From Rhodoferax sp. TS-BS-61-7 (GTDB lineage: Bacteria > Pseudomonadota > Gammaproteobacteria > Burkholderiales > Burkholderiaceae_C), in NCBI RefSeq assembly GCF_002943465.1, contig NZ_PTQY01000006.1, positions 186,001 to 250,000 of the forward strand: a DNA stretch of 64,000 nt, in the 5' to 3' direction. How positions within the stretch are numbered: the first letter of the stretch is position 1; each line of letters starts with the position of its first letter. The notes under the pieces were generated by a model, which was not told where the DNA came from, ran no database searches, and worked only from the letters and a program-made list of their open reading frames with translations. The position numbers and the translations under genes were made by a program. This document shows, in pieces, positions 12,818-24,060 of this stretch.

Positions 12818-13915
12818 TTACTTGATGTCGTCCGCCAGCACCTTGACGATGCGTTGCGCAATCGCCGAGGTTTCGGGTTGGCCATTGGTGTCCAGTACCA
12901 GTACGTTGGACAGCTCGCCCGTGCTGCGCACTGCGATCTGGTATTTGGTGGGTTCATTGCCCTTGCCCGAGCCACTGAACATTTTGCTGAAGAAGCCTGG
13001 CTCAGAGTTTTCGGACGTGGTGCTCACGTAGCGCACAAAGTAAATGCCTTGTTTGCGGTCACGGTCTTCCACGGTGAAGCCGGTGCGGTCCAGTGCCAGG
13101 CCCACGCGGCGCCATGCGCGGTCAAAACCCTCTTCCAGCTTCACAGCGGGCTGGCCATTCACGGTGGTTACGGCTGCCGTGGGTTTGGGCGCGCTGTTGG
13201 CCACCAGGGCTTTGGATTGCTCTTGCGAAACCCCGAGTTTGACCATCAGACGGCGCAGGAACTCTGCTTCCAGCTCAGGGTCGGCAGGGCGGGGTTGCCA
13301 CATGGTCTGTTTTTCGCCCGTGTTCGCGGCACCAGAATTGGTGTAGACCTCAATCACGCCACGGTGGCTGATGAAAATTTCGGTGTTGCCATTGGCATCG
13401 CGCTCCAAGCGGGTGCGGAACTTGTCGCGCTCACCGGTGGAGTACAGCGAGTCCAGCAACTTGCCCAAGGCTGCGCGGATCGCATCTTGTGGAATCTTGG
13501 CGCGGTTCTCGGCCCAATCGGTTTCCATGATGCCCAAATTGCTCTGGTCCATCGCCAGCAAAAAGCCGTTCTCTTGCCAGAAGTCTTTTACAGGCTCCCA
13601 CAGTTTATCGGCGGGGCGATTGACCACCAACCAGCGCTGGTTGCCCGCACGCTCAATGCGCACATCACCGACAGCCAGCGTGGCTAACTGCACTTTGCTG
13701 TTGGCGACCTGGTTGGCCTGGTAGCCAGATGCGGAAATCGCACCATCCACCACGGTGTAGCGTGTGTCTTTAGAGAGCTGCGTCAGGTCTGGCGGGATGT
13801 CCAGCGAAGGTGCTTTGCCGGTGGACCGGTAGTCCACCTTGTCCGTTTCCAGGGTACCGCATGCACCCAGGGCCAGGGTGATGCCAATCAAGACAGCTTT
13901 GGAGGTGAAATTCAC
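12818..13915 (-). CDS. bamC: outer membrane assembly lipoprotein BamC
   Basis: BamC is a lipoprotein subunit of the BAM complex that inserts beta-barrel proteins in the outer membrane. The 365-residue protein has a lipobox ending LGAC (Cys 19) and the conserved unstructured N-terminal segment VDYRSTGKAPSLDIPPDL that wraps BamD. Two helix-grip domains follow (from about residues 100 and 245, the latter containing FDRAWRRVGLALDRTGF). It lies 24 bases downstream of dapA, the classic dapA-bamC arrangement. Confidence 0.93.
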   Translation of the reverse strand: MNFTSKAVLIGITLALGACGTLETDKVDYRSTGKAPSLDIPPDLTQLSKDTRYTVVDGAISASGYQANQVANSKVQLATLAVGDVRIERAGNQRWLVVNRPADKLWEPVKDFWQENGFLLAMDQSNLGIMETDWAENRAKIPQDAIRAALGKLLDSLYSTGERDKFRTRLERDANGNTEIFISHRGVIEVYTNSGAANTGEKQTMWQPRPADPELEAEFLRRLMVKLGVSQEQSKALVANSAPKPTAAVTTVNGQPAVKLEEGFDRAWRRVGLALDRTGFTVEDRDRKQGIYFVRYVSTTSENSEPGFFSKMFSGSGKGNEPTKYQIAVRSTGELSNVLVLDTNGQPETSAIAQRIVKVLADDIK

Positions 13916-13939
13916 AGAGGGTTCCAGTAGCGTAAAAGC

Positions 13940-14836
13940 TCAGATCAAACCGCAGGTCTTCAGCGCGCGTTCGAGCACGGGCTGGCTGGCTGCAGTCAAT
14001 GGTGTCAGCGGCAGGCGCAGAGCCTGTTTGCTGTGGCCCATGCGGGCCACAGCCCACTTCACGGGGATGGGGTTGGATTCGACAAACAAGGCCTTGTGCA
14101 GGGGCAGCAGTTGCAGCTGAATCTCCATGGCGCGGGCCACATTACCCGCCATCGCGGCCACGCACAGCTCATGCATCAGGCGGGGCGCCACGTTGGCGGT
14201 CACGCTCACATTGCCATGGCCACCGCACAACATCAGGGCCACGGCGGTGGGGTCATCGCCCGAGTAGATGGAGAAGCCCTTGGGCGCTTCCTTGATCAGC
14301 CACTGCGCGCGTTCGATGTTGCCGGTGGCTTCCTTGATGCCGATGATGCCAGGCACTTCAGCCAGGCGCAGCACCGTGTCATGGGCCATATCGGCCACGG
14401 AGCGGCCAGGCACGTTGTACAGCACGATGGGCAGATCGCCAGCGGCTTCGGCAATCGCCTTGAAATGCAGGAACTGGCCTTCTTGCGTGGGCTTGTTGTA
14501 ATAGGGCACAACCTGCAACTGGCAATCGGCGCCCACACCCTTGGCAAACTTGGCCAAGGCAATCGCTTCGCGGGTGGAGTTGCCACCGCAGCCGGCCATG
14601 ATAGGTACACGGCCTGCGGCCTGTTCCACCGACACGCGGATGATTTCGCAATGCTCATCCACACTGACCGTGGGGGACTCGCCGGTGGTGCCCACCACAC
14701 CGATGCAATCGGTGCCTTCGGCAATGTGCCAGTCAATCAGTTTGCGCAGCGCGGGGTAGTCCACGGAGCCGTCGTCGAGCATCGGAGTGATGAGGGCTAC
14801 GATGCTGCCCCTGATTGGACCTTTGGAAGCGTTCAT
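13940..14836 (-). CDS. dapA: 4-hydroxy-tetrahydrodipicolinate synthase
   Basis: DapA condenses pyruvate with aspartate semialdehyde in lysine and diaminopimelate synthesis. The 298-residue TIM-barrel protein has GTTGESPTV (substrate Thr pair), [20 protein letters not shown] (catalytic Tyr) and IIGIKEATG (Schiff-base Lys). The product feeds peptidoglycan as well as lysine. It is followed by bamC after 24 bases. Confidence 0.97.
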   Translation of the reverse strand: MNASKGPIRGSIVALITPMLDDGSVDYPALRKLIDWHIAEGTDCIGVVGTTGESPTVSVDEHCEIIRVSVEQAAGRVPIMAGCGGNSTREAIALAKFAKGVGADCQLQVVPYYNKPTQEGQFLHFKAIAEAAGDLPIVLYNVPGRSVADMAHDTVLRLAEVPGIIGIKEATGNIERAQWLIKEAPKGFSIYSGDDPTAVALMLCGGHGNVSVTANVAPRLMHELCVAAMAGNVARAMEIQLQLLPLHKALFVESNPIPVKWAVARMGHSKQALRLPLTPLTAASQPVLERALKTCGLI

Positions 14837-14870
14837 GTTGTATGGTGGGTTCGGTAAACAGGCATTTTAA

Positions 14871-15449
14871 CTAGAGTGTGTGTCGGGTCGGCACACCCCC
14901 AGAGTCGGGGTGGGTAAAGCTACGCAAAGCGGCAATGCGCTGGACGAAGCGGGCTGGGTTCTCCAGGTACCCCTGTTCAAACGCCACTACATGCCAGCCG
15001 GTGCACACCGTCAGCAGTTCGCCAGGTTGCAGCAAAAAGTCAGGCCGGCTGGGCCGCCCCACGGTTTCGTTGCCGGCAGCAAAGGTCTCGTACAGGAGCA
15101 ATCCACCTGGGGCCACGCTGTCCAGCAGCGTGGGGAACAAGGGGCGCCACAGGTAATTGGTCACCACCACGGCACCAAACTGCCGGGGTTTTGCGTTCTG
15201 CATCAGGGGCCAGAGCCCGTTTTCGATGTCGGCCGTGAACAGCGAGGCTGCAGGCACCTGCTGTGTGGCCAGCGTTGTGTCCCGGTCTATGCCTGTCACC
15301 GCGTGGCCGCGATTGGCAAACCACGCCAAGTGCCGGCCCGCGCCGCAGGCTACGTCCAATACGCTGGCGTCCGGGGGCAGGAGGTGGCTCCAGCGCTGTA
15401 CCCAGGCAGAGGCTGCACCACTGCCGTGGGCTGTGAGGCCGGCGCTCAT
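14871..15449 (-). CDS. class I SAM-dependent methyltransferase
   Basis: The product is 192 residues from the ATG at 15449. The SAM-binding motif I is ASVLDVACGAGRHLAWFA, motif II GHAVTGIDRD and a further block FGAVVVTNYLWRPL. The protein resembles TehB/UbiE-type small methyltransferases of unknown substrate. The ATG overlaps the upstream SDR stop as ATGA, so the pair is coupled. It is 34 bases ahead of dapA. Confidence 0.85.
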   Translation of the reverse strand: MSAGLTAHGSGAASAWVQRWSHLLPPDASVLDVACGAGRHLAWFANRGHAVTGIDRDTTLATQQVPAASLFTADIENGLWPLMQNAKPRQFGAVVVTNYLWRPLFPTLLDSVAPGGLLLYETFAAGNETVGRPSRPDFLLQPGELLTVCTGWHVVAFEQGYLENPARFVQRIAALRSFTHPDSGGVPTRHTL

Positions 15450-16270
15450 TGCGGTTTGACGTGGTCTTTGAGCGCTGCAAGTGCCATCTTTTCCACCACG
15501 CCGGGCAGCAGCAGCTTGAGGAAGCGGCCCAGCTTGCCTTTGGAGGTCATCACCACCTCGCGCTCGCGGCGGGCCATGCCGTCCAGAATCAGCCGTGCAC
15601 ATGCTTCCACGGTCATCGCGTTGTCTTCTTTCAAGCCGCTGGAACCGGCCGCATGGCCCGCAGCATTCAGCCCGCGGCTGCGGATATTGGTGAGTACGAC
15701 ACCAGGGTAGGCCGTGGTCACGCTCACGCCAGCGCCGCGTAATTCTGTTCGCAGGGCTTCAAAGAAACCTGCCATGGCGAATTTGGACGCGCTGTAGGCG
15801 GTGCGCCCCGGCACACCCACCAAACCGGCCAGCGAGGACACGGCCACGATATGGCCGCGGCTGGCCTTGAGGTGGGGCAGGGCGGCGTGGGTGCACCAGA
15901 CGCTGCCCCACAGGTTGATACGCATGAGCTGTTCGTACCAGCCCAGGTCTTCGGCTTTCACGTCGCTGAACAGGGCTTGCGCCGAGATGCCTGCGTTGTT
16001 GATCAGTGCATCCACCCGGCCAAAACGCTGCACCGTCTGCTCCACCAGAGCGCGGCACTGGGCTTCCACCGACACATCGGTGGGCACCACCAGCACCTGA
16101 GCACCCAGCGCCGTGCACTGCTGGGCCACGACGTGCAGCAAGTCTGCATTGCGCGCCGCCAGTACCAAAGCTGTTTTGCCCCCGTGTTGGCGGGCCAGCT
16201 GGCGTGCCATTTCGGCGCCAATTCCGTCCGACGCGCCGGTGATGATGGTGGTGTTCAGGCTATCGGTCAT
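15446..16270 (-). CDS. short-chain dehydrogenase/reductase
   Basis: The 274-residue SDR has the cofactor motif TGASDGIGAEMA, the NNAG motif in LINNAGIS, catalytic Ser in AVSSLAGLVG and the YSASK catalytic Tyr/Lys motif. The NADP/NAD preference and substrate cannot be read. The C-terminal tail (GRFLKLLLPGVVEKMALAAL) is hydrophobic and may contact the membrane, as in several lipid-acting SDRs. It overlaps the methyltransferase by four bases. Confidence 0.9.
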   Translation of the reverse strand: MTDSLNTTIITGASDGIGAEMARQLARQHGGKTALVLAARNADLLHVVAQQCTALGAQVLVVPTDVSVEAQCRALVEQTVQRFGRVDALINNAGISAQALFSDVKAEDLGWYEQLMRINLWGSVWCTHAALPHLKASRGHIVAVSSLAGLVGVPGRTAYSASKFAMAGFFEALRTELRGAGVSVTTAYPGVVLTNIRSRGLNAAGHAAGSSGLKEDNAMTVEACARLILDGMARREREVVMTSKGKLGRFLKLLLPGVVEKMALAALKDHVKPQ

Positions 16271-16280
16271 GCGGTGTCCA

Positions 16281-16406
16281 TCAAAAACAGGCCCAAACCT
16301 GGTTGGCCAGTTGCACCAAAAAATCGGGTTGGGTGTAGAGGTAAAACACGCCCAGCAGCGCCGCGGCTACGGTGCCCCAGAGGACCAGTCGGTGGCGGGT
16401 GGTCAC
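16281..16406 (-). CDS. 41-residue membrane peptide coupled to an MFS transporter
   Basis: A short frame starts with GTG at 16406, one base after the MFS stop, and ends at 16281. The peptide reads RHRLVLWGTVAAALLGVFYL, then YTQPDFLVQLANQVWACF. It has one N-terminal transmembrane helix after a basic start and a conserved-looking end LANQVWACF. I recall similar short proteins ending this way in Burkholderiales, but cannot verify it. The tight coupling to the transporter argues for translation. Confidence 0.55.
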   Translation of the reverse strand: MTTRHRLVLWGTVAAALLGVFYLYTQPDFLVQLANQVWACF

Positions 16407-16407
16407 G

Positions 16408-17622
16408 TCAGTGTGCCAGCGCGGTGCGCTGAATAGGCGCTTCACGCACCGGCAGGTTCACCAGTGCAGCCAGTACGCCCAGTGCAATGGCGATGTACCA
16501 GACGATGTCGTAGCTGCCGGTCTTGTCATACAGATAACCCCCCAGCCAGACGCCCATGAAAGAACCAATCTGGTGGCTGAAGAACACAAAACCGCCCAGC
16601 ATGGACAGGTGGGCCACACCGAAAATCTGCGCCACCGTGGCATTGGTAGGCGGAATGGTGGACAGCCACAACAGGCCCATGACAGACGAAAACACGTAGA
16701 CGCTGGCGGGCGACAAAGGCACCACCAAAAACACGCTGATGGCCACTGCCCGCGCCAGGTAAATGAAGGCGAGGATGTTTTTCTTGGCCATCTTCTGGCC
16801 CAGCACACCCGCGGCATAGGTGCCAAACACGTTAAACAGGCCAATCAGCGCCAGCGCGTAACTGGCCACCTGCGGTGAAAGGCCCTTGTCTTTGAGGTAG
16901 CTGGGCATGTGTACGCCGATGAAAACCACCTGGAAGCCGCATACAAAGTAACCCGCCATCAGTAGCTGGAAGCTGGGGTACTTGAAAGCCTCACGCAGCG
17001 CCTGCCCAATCGACTGCTCGCGCTGGGGCGCTGTGGCACCACCAAAACCAGGTTCGCGCAGGCCCCACGCCAGCGGAATCATCAGCAGCGCGGCGGCGCC
17101 CAGCACCACCAGCGCCTGCTGCCAGCCCAGGTTGCTGATCAAAAAGCCCTCGGTCGGCACCATCAAAAACTGTCCAAACGACCCAGCCGCCGCCGCCACG
17201 CCCATGGCCCAAGAGCGTTTGTCCAGCGACACATTGCGCCCGATCACGCCATAAATCACCGCATAGGTGGTACCCGCCTGCGCCATGCCAATCAGCACGC
17301 CGCTAGATAGAGAAAACAGCAGCGGCGTGTTGGCGTAGGCCATGCCGACCAGGCCCAGCGCGTACAACACCGCGCCGCCCACCACCACACGAAAGGCGCC
17401 AAAACGGTCTGCCACCATGCCGGCAAAAATGCCGGACAGGCCCCAGACCAGGTTCTGGATGGCGATGGCGAAGGCAAAGGTCTCACGTGTCCAACCCTGG
17501 GCTTGGGTAATCGGCTGCAGCCACAGGCCAAACCCGTGGCGGATGCCCATGGACAGGGTGACGATGGTGGCGCCGCAGGCCAGGATCTGGACGATGGAAA
17601 GCGGTTTGTGGGGCGAAGTCAT
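16408..17622 (-). CDS. MFS transporter
   Basis: The 404-residue inner-membrane protein shows about 12 hydrophobic helices in two halves. The MFS A-motif region reads GMVADRFGAFRVVVGG between helices 2 and 3. It is similar in layout to the oxalate/formate-monocarboxylate type of MFS permease (MGIRHGFGLWLQPITQ near the start), but the substrate is not readable. It is divergent from parE with 128 bases between them and leads the run to the 41-residue peptide, the SDR, the methyltransferase, dapA and bamC. Confidence 0.88.
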   Translation of the reverse strand: MTSPHKPLSIVQILACGATIVTLSMGIRHGFGLWLQPITQAQGWTRETFAFAIAIQNLVWGLSGIFAGMVADRFGAFRVVVGGAVLYALGLVGMAYANTPLLFSLSSGVLIGMAQAGTTYAVIYGVIGRNVSLDKRSWAMGVAAAAGSFGQFLMVPTEGFLISNLGWQQALVVLGAAALLMIPLAWGLREPGFGGATAPQREQSIGQALREAFKYPSFQLLMAGYFVCGFQVVFIGVHMPSYLKDKGLSPQVASYALALIGLFNVFGTYAAGVLGQKMAKKNILAFIYLARAVAISVFLVVPLSPASVYVFSSVMGLLWLSTIPPTNATVAQIFGVAHLSMLGGFVFFSHQIGSFMGVWLGGYLYDKTGSYDIVWYIAIALGVLAALVNLPVREAPIQRTALAH

Positions 17623-17750
17623 CGCTGAAATGTAGCCCGTTTGCCAGGCCCCCGCTGCAGCGGCTGTGACAAACTCGGCGGCTCCCGGTCTTTGGGTTTC
17701 TGTATATGCATACAGTTATTTCCCCGGAGCCACACTACAATTCGCCCACT

Positions 17751-19721
<1,971 letters not shown>

Positions 19722-19777
19722 TTGCTATGAAAAAAATAGCTGCTTGCGCACTGTTGATGGGGGCTATGGCCTCATTT
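19722..19777 (+). repeat. palindromic repeat copy 2, forming the transglycosylase start and signal peptide
   Basis: TTGCTATGAAAAAAATAGC, then TGCTTGCGCA, then GATGGGGGCTATGGCCTCATTT, matches the repeat consensus along its whole length with a few substitutions. The ATG at 19727 and the first 17 codons of the transglycosylase lie inside it. Confidence 0.85.
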
Positions 19778-20602
19778 CATGCCCAGGCGGACGTTTGGGT
19801 GTGGGTAGACGAGCAGGGCCGGAGCTACTTTTCTGACCAGCAGGTGGACGCGCGCTACACCTTGTTTTACCGTGCACCGGCGCAGCCTGCCGTCCCAGGG
19901 GTCGCCGCGCCTGCGGCACCCGCAGCGCCCGGCGTGAATCCCAAGCTGGCCCAGTTTTTCGAGTCCTCGCCGCGCTATCGCAAGATCCAGCCCCTGCTCA
20001 AGGACGCCGCCGCACGCTACCGGGTGGACTACGAACTTTTGCAGGCCCTGGTGGCCGCCGAATCAGGGTTTGACACCGCCGCCGTGTCGCCCAAAGGTGC
20101 CATCGGCCTCATGCAGGTGATGCCCGATACCGCACGCCGTTTTGGCGTGGACAGCGACCGCTGGCTGTCCGTCGAGGCCAAGCTGGCTGACCCCAAAACC
20201 AATATCAACCTGGGCACGCGTTACCTGCGCCTGCTCATCGATATGTTCCCTGGCAAGCTGGACCTGGCGCTGGCCTCGTACAACGCGGGCGAGGGCGCGG
20301 TGCAGCGCGCAGGCAACAAAGTGCCCAATTTCAAGGAAACCCAAAACTACGTGGCCACGGTGAGTGAGTTGTATGCCGCGCTCAAACCCGTGCCCGTGGC
20401 CCAGGTGAACAAGACGCCCGGTGGCCGGGTGAGAGCCACCTATGGCGAAGGCTACGTGCTGGCCGGCGCCCGTGACCCCTATATTTTGAAAGCGCCGGGC
20501 GCTGCACAGGGCGTGGCCCTGGGTGGTGGTGCTGGCCGCGGCAACATGGTGGCGCCCCTGCAGGGCCTGCCGGTGCCGGATACCCCGATTGCTGTTGATT
20601 AA
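19727..20602 (+). CDS. lytic transglycosylase (SLT domain, DUF4124 N-terminus)
   Basis: A 291-residue periplasmic peptidoglycan lyase. The signal peptide is [21 protein letters not shown]. It is followed by a DUF4124 segment ([15 protein letters not shown]) and an Ala/Pro linker. The SLT domain spans about residues 85-215, with catalytic Glu112 in AAESGFD, then [25 protein letters not shown] and [12 protein letters not shown]. Almost the whole signal peptide is encoded by a copy of the palindromic repeat. It sits 5 bases after parE and 5 bases before parC, so it belongs to that transcript. Confidence 0.92.
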   Translation: MKKIAACALLMGAMASFHAQADVWVWVDEQGRSYFSDQQVDARYTLFYRAPAQPAVPGVAAPAAPAAPGVNPKLAQFFESSPRYRKIQPLLKDAAARYRVDYELLQALVAAESGFDTAAVSPKGAIGLMQVMPDTARRFGVDSDRWLSVEAKLADPKTNINLGTRYLRLLIDMFPGKLDLALASYNAGEGAVQRAGNKVPNFKETQNYVATVSELYAALKPVPVAQVNKTPGGRVRATYGEGYVLAGARDPYILKAPGAAQGVALGGGAGRGNMVAPLQGLPVPDTPIAVD

Positions 20603-20607
20603 GAAAC

Positions 20608-22995
20608 ATGACTGACCAAACCACGCTTGATTTGATCCCCGAACCCGCCGCTCCCGGCGATGACAGCGAACTGAACCTGGCCACCTACGCCCAGCGCGCC
20701 TACCTCGAATACGCGCTCTCCGTCGTCAAGGGCCGCGCACTCCCCGATGTGTGCGATGGTTTGAAGCCCGTGCAGCGCCGCATTCTGTACAGCATGTCGC
20801 GCATGGGCCTGGGCTTTGGCGGGGCCAATGGCAACGCCGGTGCCAAGCCGGTCAAAAGCGCACGCGTGGTCGGCGATGTGCTGGGCCGCTTTCACCCGCA
20901 CGGCGACCAGTCCGCCTATGACGCGCTGGTGCGCATGGCGCAAGATTTCTCTCAGCGCTATCCGTTGGTGGATGGCCAAGGCAACTTCGGCAGCCGTGAT
21001 GGCGACGGCGCCGCGGCCATGCGTTACACCGAAGCGCGCCTGGCTAAGATCACCACGCTGTTGCTCGAAGAAATCGACCAGGGCACGGTGGACTTCCAGC
21101 CCAACTACGACGGATCGACGGAAGAACCCTGCCAACTGCCGGCGCGCCTGCCATTCAGTTTGCTCAACGGCGCCAGCGGCATTGCCGTGGGCCTGGCCAC
21201 CGAAATCCCCAGCCACAACCTGCGTGAAATTGCCGACGCCTGCGTCGCCTTAATCAAAACGCCCGCGCTGGCGGACGCCGAGCTGTACACGCTGATCCCC
21301 GGTCCCGACTTTCCCGGTGGCGGACAGATCATCAGCCCGGCGCAAGACATTGCCGATGCCTACCGCACCGGCCGTGGTTCGCTCAAGGTGCGTGCACGCT
21401 GGAAGATTGAAGACCTGGCGCGCGGCCAGTGGCAACTTGTGGTGACGGAGCTGCCGCCCGGTGTCAGCAGCCAGCGTGTGCTGGAAGAAATCGAAGAGCT
21501 GACCAACCCCAAGGTCAAGGCCGGCAAGAAGGCGCTGAGCCAAGAGCAAACGCAGCTCAAGGCCAGCATTCTGAGCGTGCTGGACGTGGTGCGTGACGAA
21601 TCGAACAAGGACGCGATGGTGCGCCTGGTGTTCGAGCCCAAGACCAGCCGTATCGAACAACAAGAGTTGATCACCGCGCTGTTGGCGCACACCAGCCTGG
21701 AAACCTCGTCACCCATCAACCTGACCATGGTGGGGCTGGATGGACGGCCCACGCAGAAGTCGCTGCGCCAGATGCTGACGGAGTGGATCAGCTTCCGCCA
21801 GACCACCATCGAGAAGCGCAGCCGCCACCGCCTAAACAAGGTGCTGGACCGCATCCATATTCTGGAAGGCCGTCAGACTGTTCTGCTGAACATCGACGAA
21901 GTCATTGCCATCATCCGCCAGTCGGACGAGCCCAAGGCGGCGCTGATCGAACGCTTCAAACTCTCCGACCGGCAGGCCGAAGACATTCTCGAAATCCGCC
22001 TGCGCCAACTCGCGCGGCTGGAAGCCATCAAGATCGAGCAGGAGCTGTCTGAGCTGCGCACCGAGCAGGGCAAGCTGGAAGAAATTTTGGGCAGCCCCGC
22101 TGCACTGCGCCGGCTGATGATCAAGGAGATCGAAGCCGACGCCAAAACCTTTGCCGACGCGCGCCGCACGCTCATCCAGACCGAGAAAAAGGCTGTACTT
22201 GAGATCAAGGTGGTGGACGAACCCGTGACCGTGGTGATCTCTGAAAAAGGCTGGGTGCGTGCCCGCACCGGCCATGGCCACGAGGCGTCCACCTTCGCCT
22301 TCAAGGCGGGGGATGGCCTGTACGGCACGTTTGAATGCCGCAGTGTGGACACGCTCTTGGTGTTCGGCTCCAACGGACGCATCTATTCGGTGGCCGTGTC
22401 GCTGCTGCCGGGCGGCCGCGGCGATGGCCAGCCGGTCACCACGCTGATCGAACTGGAAAGTGGCACGCAAATCCTGCATTACTTTGCCGGCCCAGCCGCA
22501 GCCACGCTGCTGCTGTCCAGCTCGGGTGGCTACGGTTTCATTGCCAGCGTGGACAACATGATTTCGCGCCAGAAGGCCGGCAAGGCCTTTGTGGGCGTGG
22601 GCGAGGGCGAAACCCTGTGCGCGCCATCGCTAGTGGCTGGTGCACAAGGCAAGGTCACCGTGGCCGGTACCGCTGCCGCCGTGGTGGCGCCTGCCACCCA
22701 TGTGGCCTGCGCATCCACGCTGGGCCGCATCCTCACGTTCGAGATCACCGAGCTCAAGACCATGGAGAAGGGCGGCCGCGGCCTGATGCTGATCGACCTG
22801 GAAGCCAAGGACACCCTGGCTGGCGCTGCGGCCTACACGCGCAGCATCCGCATCGCCGGCATTGGTCGTGGTGGCAAGGAGCGCGACGAGACCCTGGAAA
22901 TCCGCAGCCTGAACAATGCGCGCGCCGCGCGCGGTCGCAAGGGCAAGGCGGCAGACCTGGGCTTCAAGCCCTCCGGCATAACGCGGGTGGAGTGA
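20608..22995 (+). CDS. parC: DNA topoisomerase IV subunit A
   Basis: ParC is the DNA cleavage-rejoining subunit of topoisomerase IV. The 795-residue protein has the winged-helix DNA gate with [20 protein letters not shown], the catalytic Tyr in [10 protein letters not shown], the coiled-coil gate (residues about 370-500) and a C-terminal beta-pinwheel from about 520. At the usual quinolone-resistance position a Gln follows Asp in [11 protein letters not shown], where many species have Ser or Thr. It ends 15 bases before repeat copy 3. Confidence 0.95.
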   Translation: MTDQTTLDLIPEPAAPGDDSELNLATYAQRAYLEYALSVVKGRALPDVCDGLKPVQRRILYSMSRMGLGFGGANGNAGAKPVKSARVVGDVLGRFHPHGDQSAYDALVRMAQDFSQRYPLVDGQGNFGSRDGDGAAAMRYTEARLAKITTLLLEEIDQGTVDFQPNYDGSTEEPCQLPARLPFSLLNGASGIAVGLATEIPSHNLREIADACVALIKTPALADAELYTLIPGPDFPGGGQIISPAQDIADAYRTGRGSLKVRARWKIEDLARGQWQLVVTELPPGVSSQRVLEEIEELTNPKVKAGKKALSQEQTQLKASILSVLDVVRDESNKDAMVRLVFEPKTSRIEQQELITALLAHTSLETSSPINLTMVGLDGRPTQKSLRQMLTEWISFRQTTIEKRSRHRLNKVLDRIHILEGRQTVLLNIDEVIAIIRQSDEPKAALIERFKLSDRQAEDILEIRLRQLARLEAIKIEQELSELRTEQGKLEEILGSPAALRRLMIKEIEADAKTFADARRTLIQTEKKAVLEIKVVDEPVTVVISEKGWVRARTGHGHEASTFAFKAGDGLYGTFECRSVDTLLVFGSNGRIYSVAVSLLPGGRGDGQPVTTLIELESGTQILHYFAGPAAATLLLSSSGGYGFIASVDNMISRQKAGKAFVGVGEGETLCAPSLVAGAQGKVTVAGTAAAVVAPATHVACASTLGRILTFEITELKTMEKGGRGLMLIDLEAKDTLAGAAAYTRSIRIAGIGRGGKERDETLEIRSLNNARAARGRKGKAADLGFKPSGITRVE

Positions 22996-23010
22996 AATGA
23001 AGTTGCGCGA

Positions 23011-23073
23011 ATGCTCCTGATTTAGGAGCTATTCGCGCATATTCCACGGGGGGCTAGAGGCTAGTTTGGCTTG
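23011..23073 (+). repeat. palindromic repeat copy 3, downstream of parC
   Basis: The stem GCTCCTGATTTAGGAGC is followed by TATTCGCGCATATTCCACG, then GGGGGCTAGAGGC and TAGTTTGGC. It lies between parC and the convergent ABC permease gene and may serve as a terminator for either. Confidence 0.85.
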
Positions 23074-23109
23074 TAAGTAAGCTGCAGTAGCCCGTAGCCT
23101 AAGCGGTGG

Positions 23110-24060
23110 TTACTTGCGCGCCTTGCGCGTATTCATCCAGTGGTCCAATGACACCGCCAGCAGCAGGATGCCGCCCTTGATGACGTCCTGCCAGTACACC
23201 GATACGTCCAACAGAATCAGCGAGCTGGTGACCACGGACAGCAACGCCAGACCCAGCACGGCGCCGTAGATGGTGCCCGAGCCGCCCTTGAGGCTGGCGC
23301 CGCCAATCACCGCCGCGGCGATCACGTTCAGCTCCATGCCCACACCGAAGGTGGGCGTGGCGGCGCCGAAGCGCGCCGTGTAGATGACACCGGCAATGCC
23401 CGACATGGTGGCACAAAACACGGTGACCCAGAGCTTCACGCGGTTGACGTTGATGCCCGCGTACATGGCTGCGCGTTCATTGCTGCCGGTGTAAAACACC
23501 TTGCGGAACAGGGTGGACTTGCGCAGCACAAAGTCGCTGATGATGACAATCGCCGCAAAGATCAGGATCACGATGGGCACGCCACCCACGGTGCCTTGCC
23601 CAATCGCCTTGAATTCGGGCGGCAGGGCAAACAGCGACTGGGGTGTACCCTGTGTGATAGCCAGACTCAGGCCACGCGCGATAACCATAAAGGCCAGGGA
23701 TGCAATGAAGTGGCTCAGGCCAATCTTAGTGACACACAGGCCCATACACAGGCCGATGAACGCGCTGGCTGCAATGGCAATCAGGCTGGCCGACCAGGGG
23801 TCCAGGCCCATCAGAAAGAGTGCGCCAACAATCACCATGGCCAGGCAGACGACCGAGCCGACTGCCAGGTCGATCCCCCCCACGATCAGCAGCACCGTCA
23901 TGCCAACGACCACAATGCCTTCGATGGCAAAGGAGAGCAGCATGGCGCGAATGTTTTCCCAGGTGAGGAAGAATTCGGATGCAAACGACATGGCGATGCA
24001 CAGCGCCGTAATGATGACGATCAATCCCGCTTCACGGAGATTGCTGGTTTTCAATTTCAT
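23110..24060 (-). CDS. sugar ABC transporter permease (RbsC-like)
   Basis: The 316-residue inner-membrane protein has eight to ten hydrophobic helices and the family segment YAGINVNRVKLWVTVFCATM followed by GVGMELNVIAAAVIGGASL, typical of BPD_transp_2 permeases for ribose, xylose and related sugars. Its start overlaps the ATPase stop (ATGA). It is the last gene of the importer operon and is convergent with parC. Confidence 0.93.
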   Translation of the reverse strand: MKLKTSNLREAGLIVIITALCIAMSFASEFFLTWENIRAMLLSFAIEGIVVVGMTVLLIVGGIDLAVGSVVCLAMVIVGALFLMGLDPWSASLIAIAASAFIGLCMGLCVTKIGLSHFIASLAFMVIARGLSLAITQGTPQSLFALPPEFKAIGQGTVGGVPIVILIFAAIVIISDFVLRKSTLFRKVFYTGSNERAAMYAGINVNRVKLWVTVFCATMSGIAGVIYTARFGAATPTFGVGMELNVIAAAVIGGASLKGGSGTIYGAVLGLALLSVVTSSLILLDVSVYWQDVIKGGILLLAVSLDHWMNTRKARK

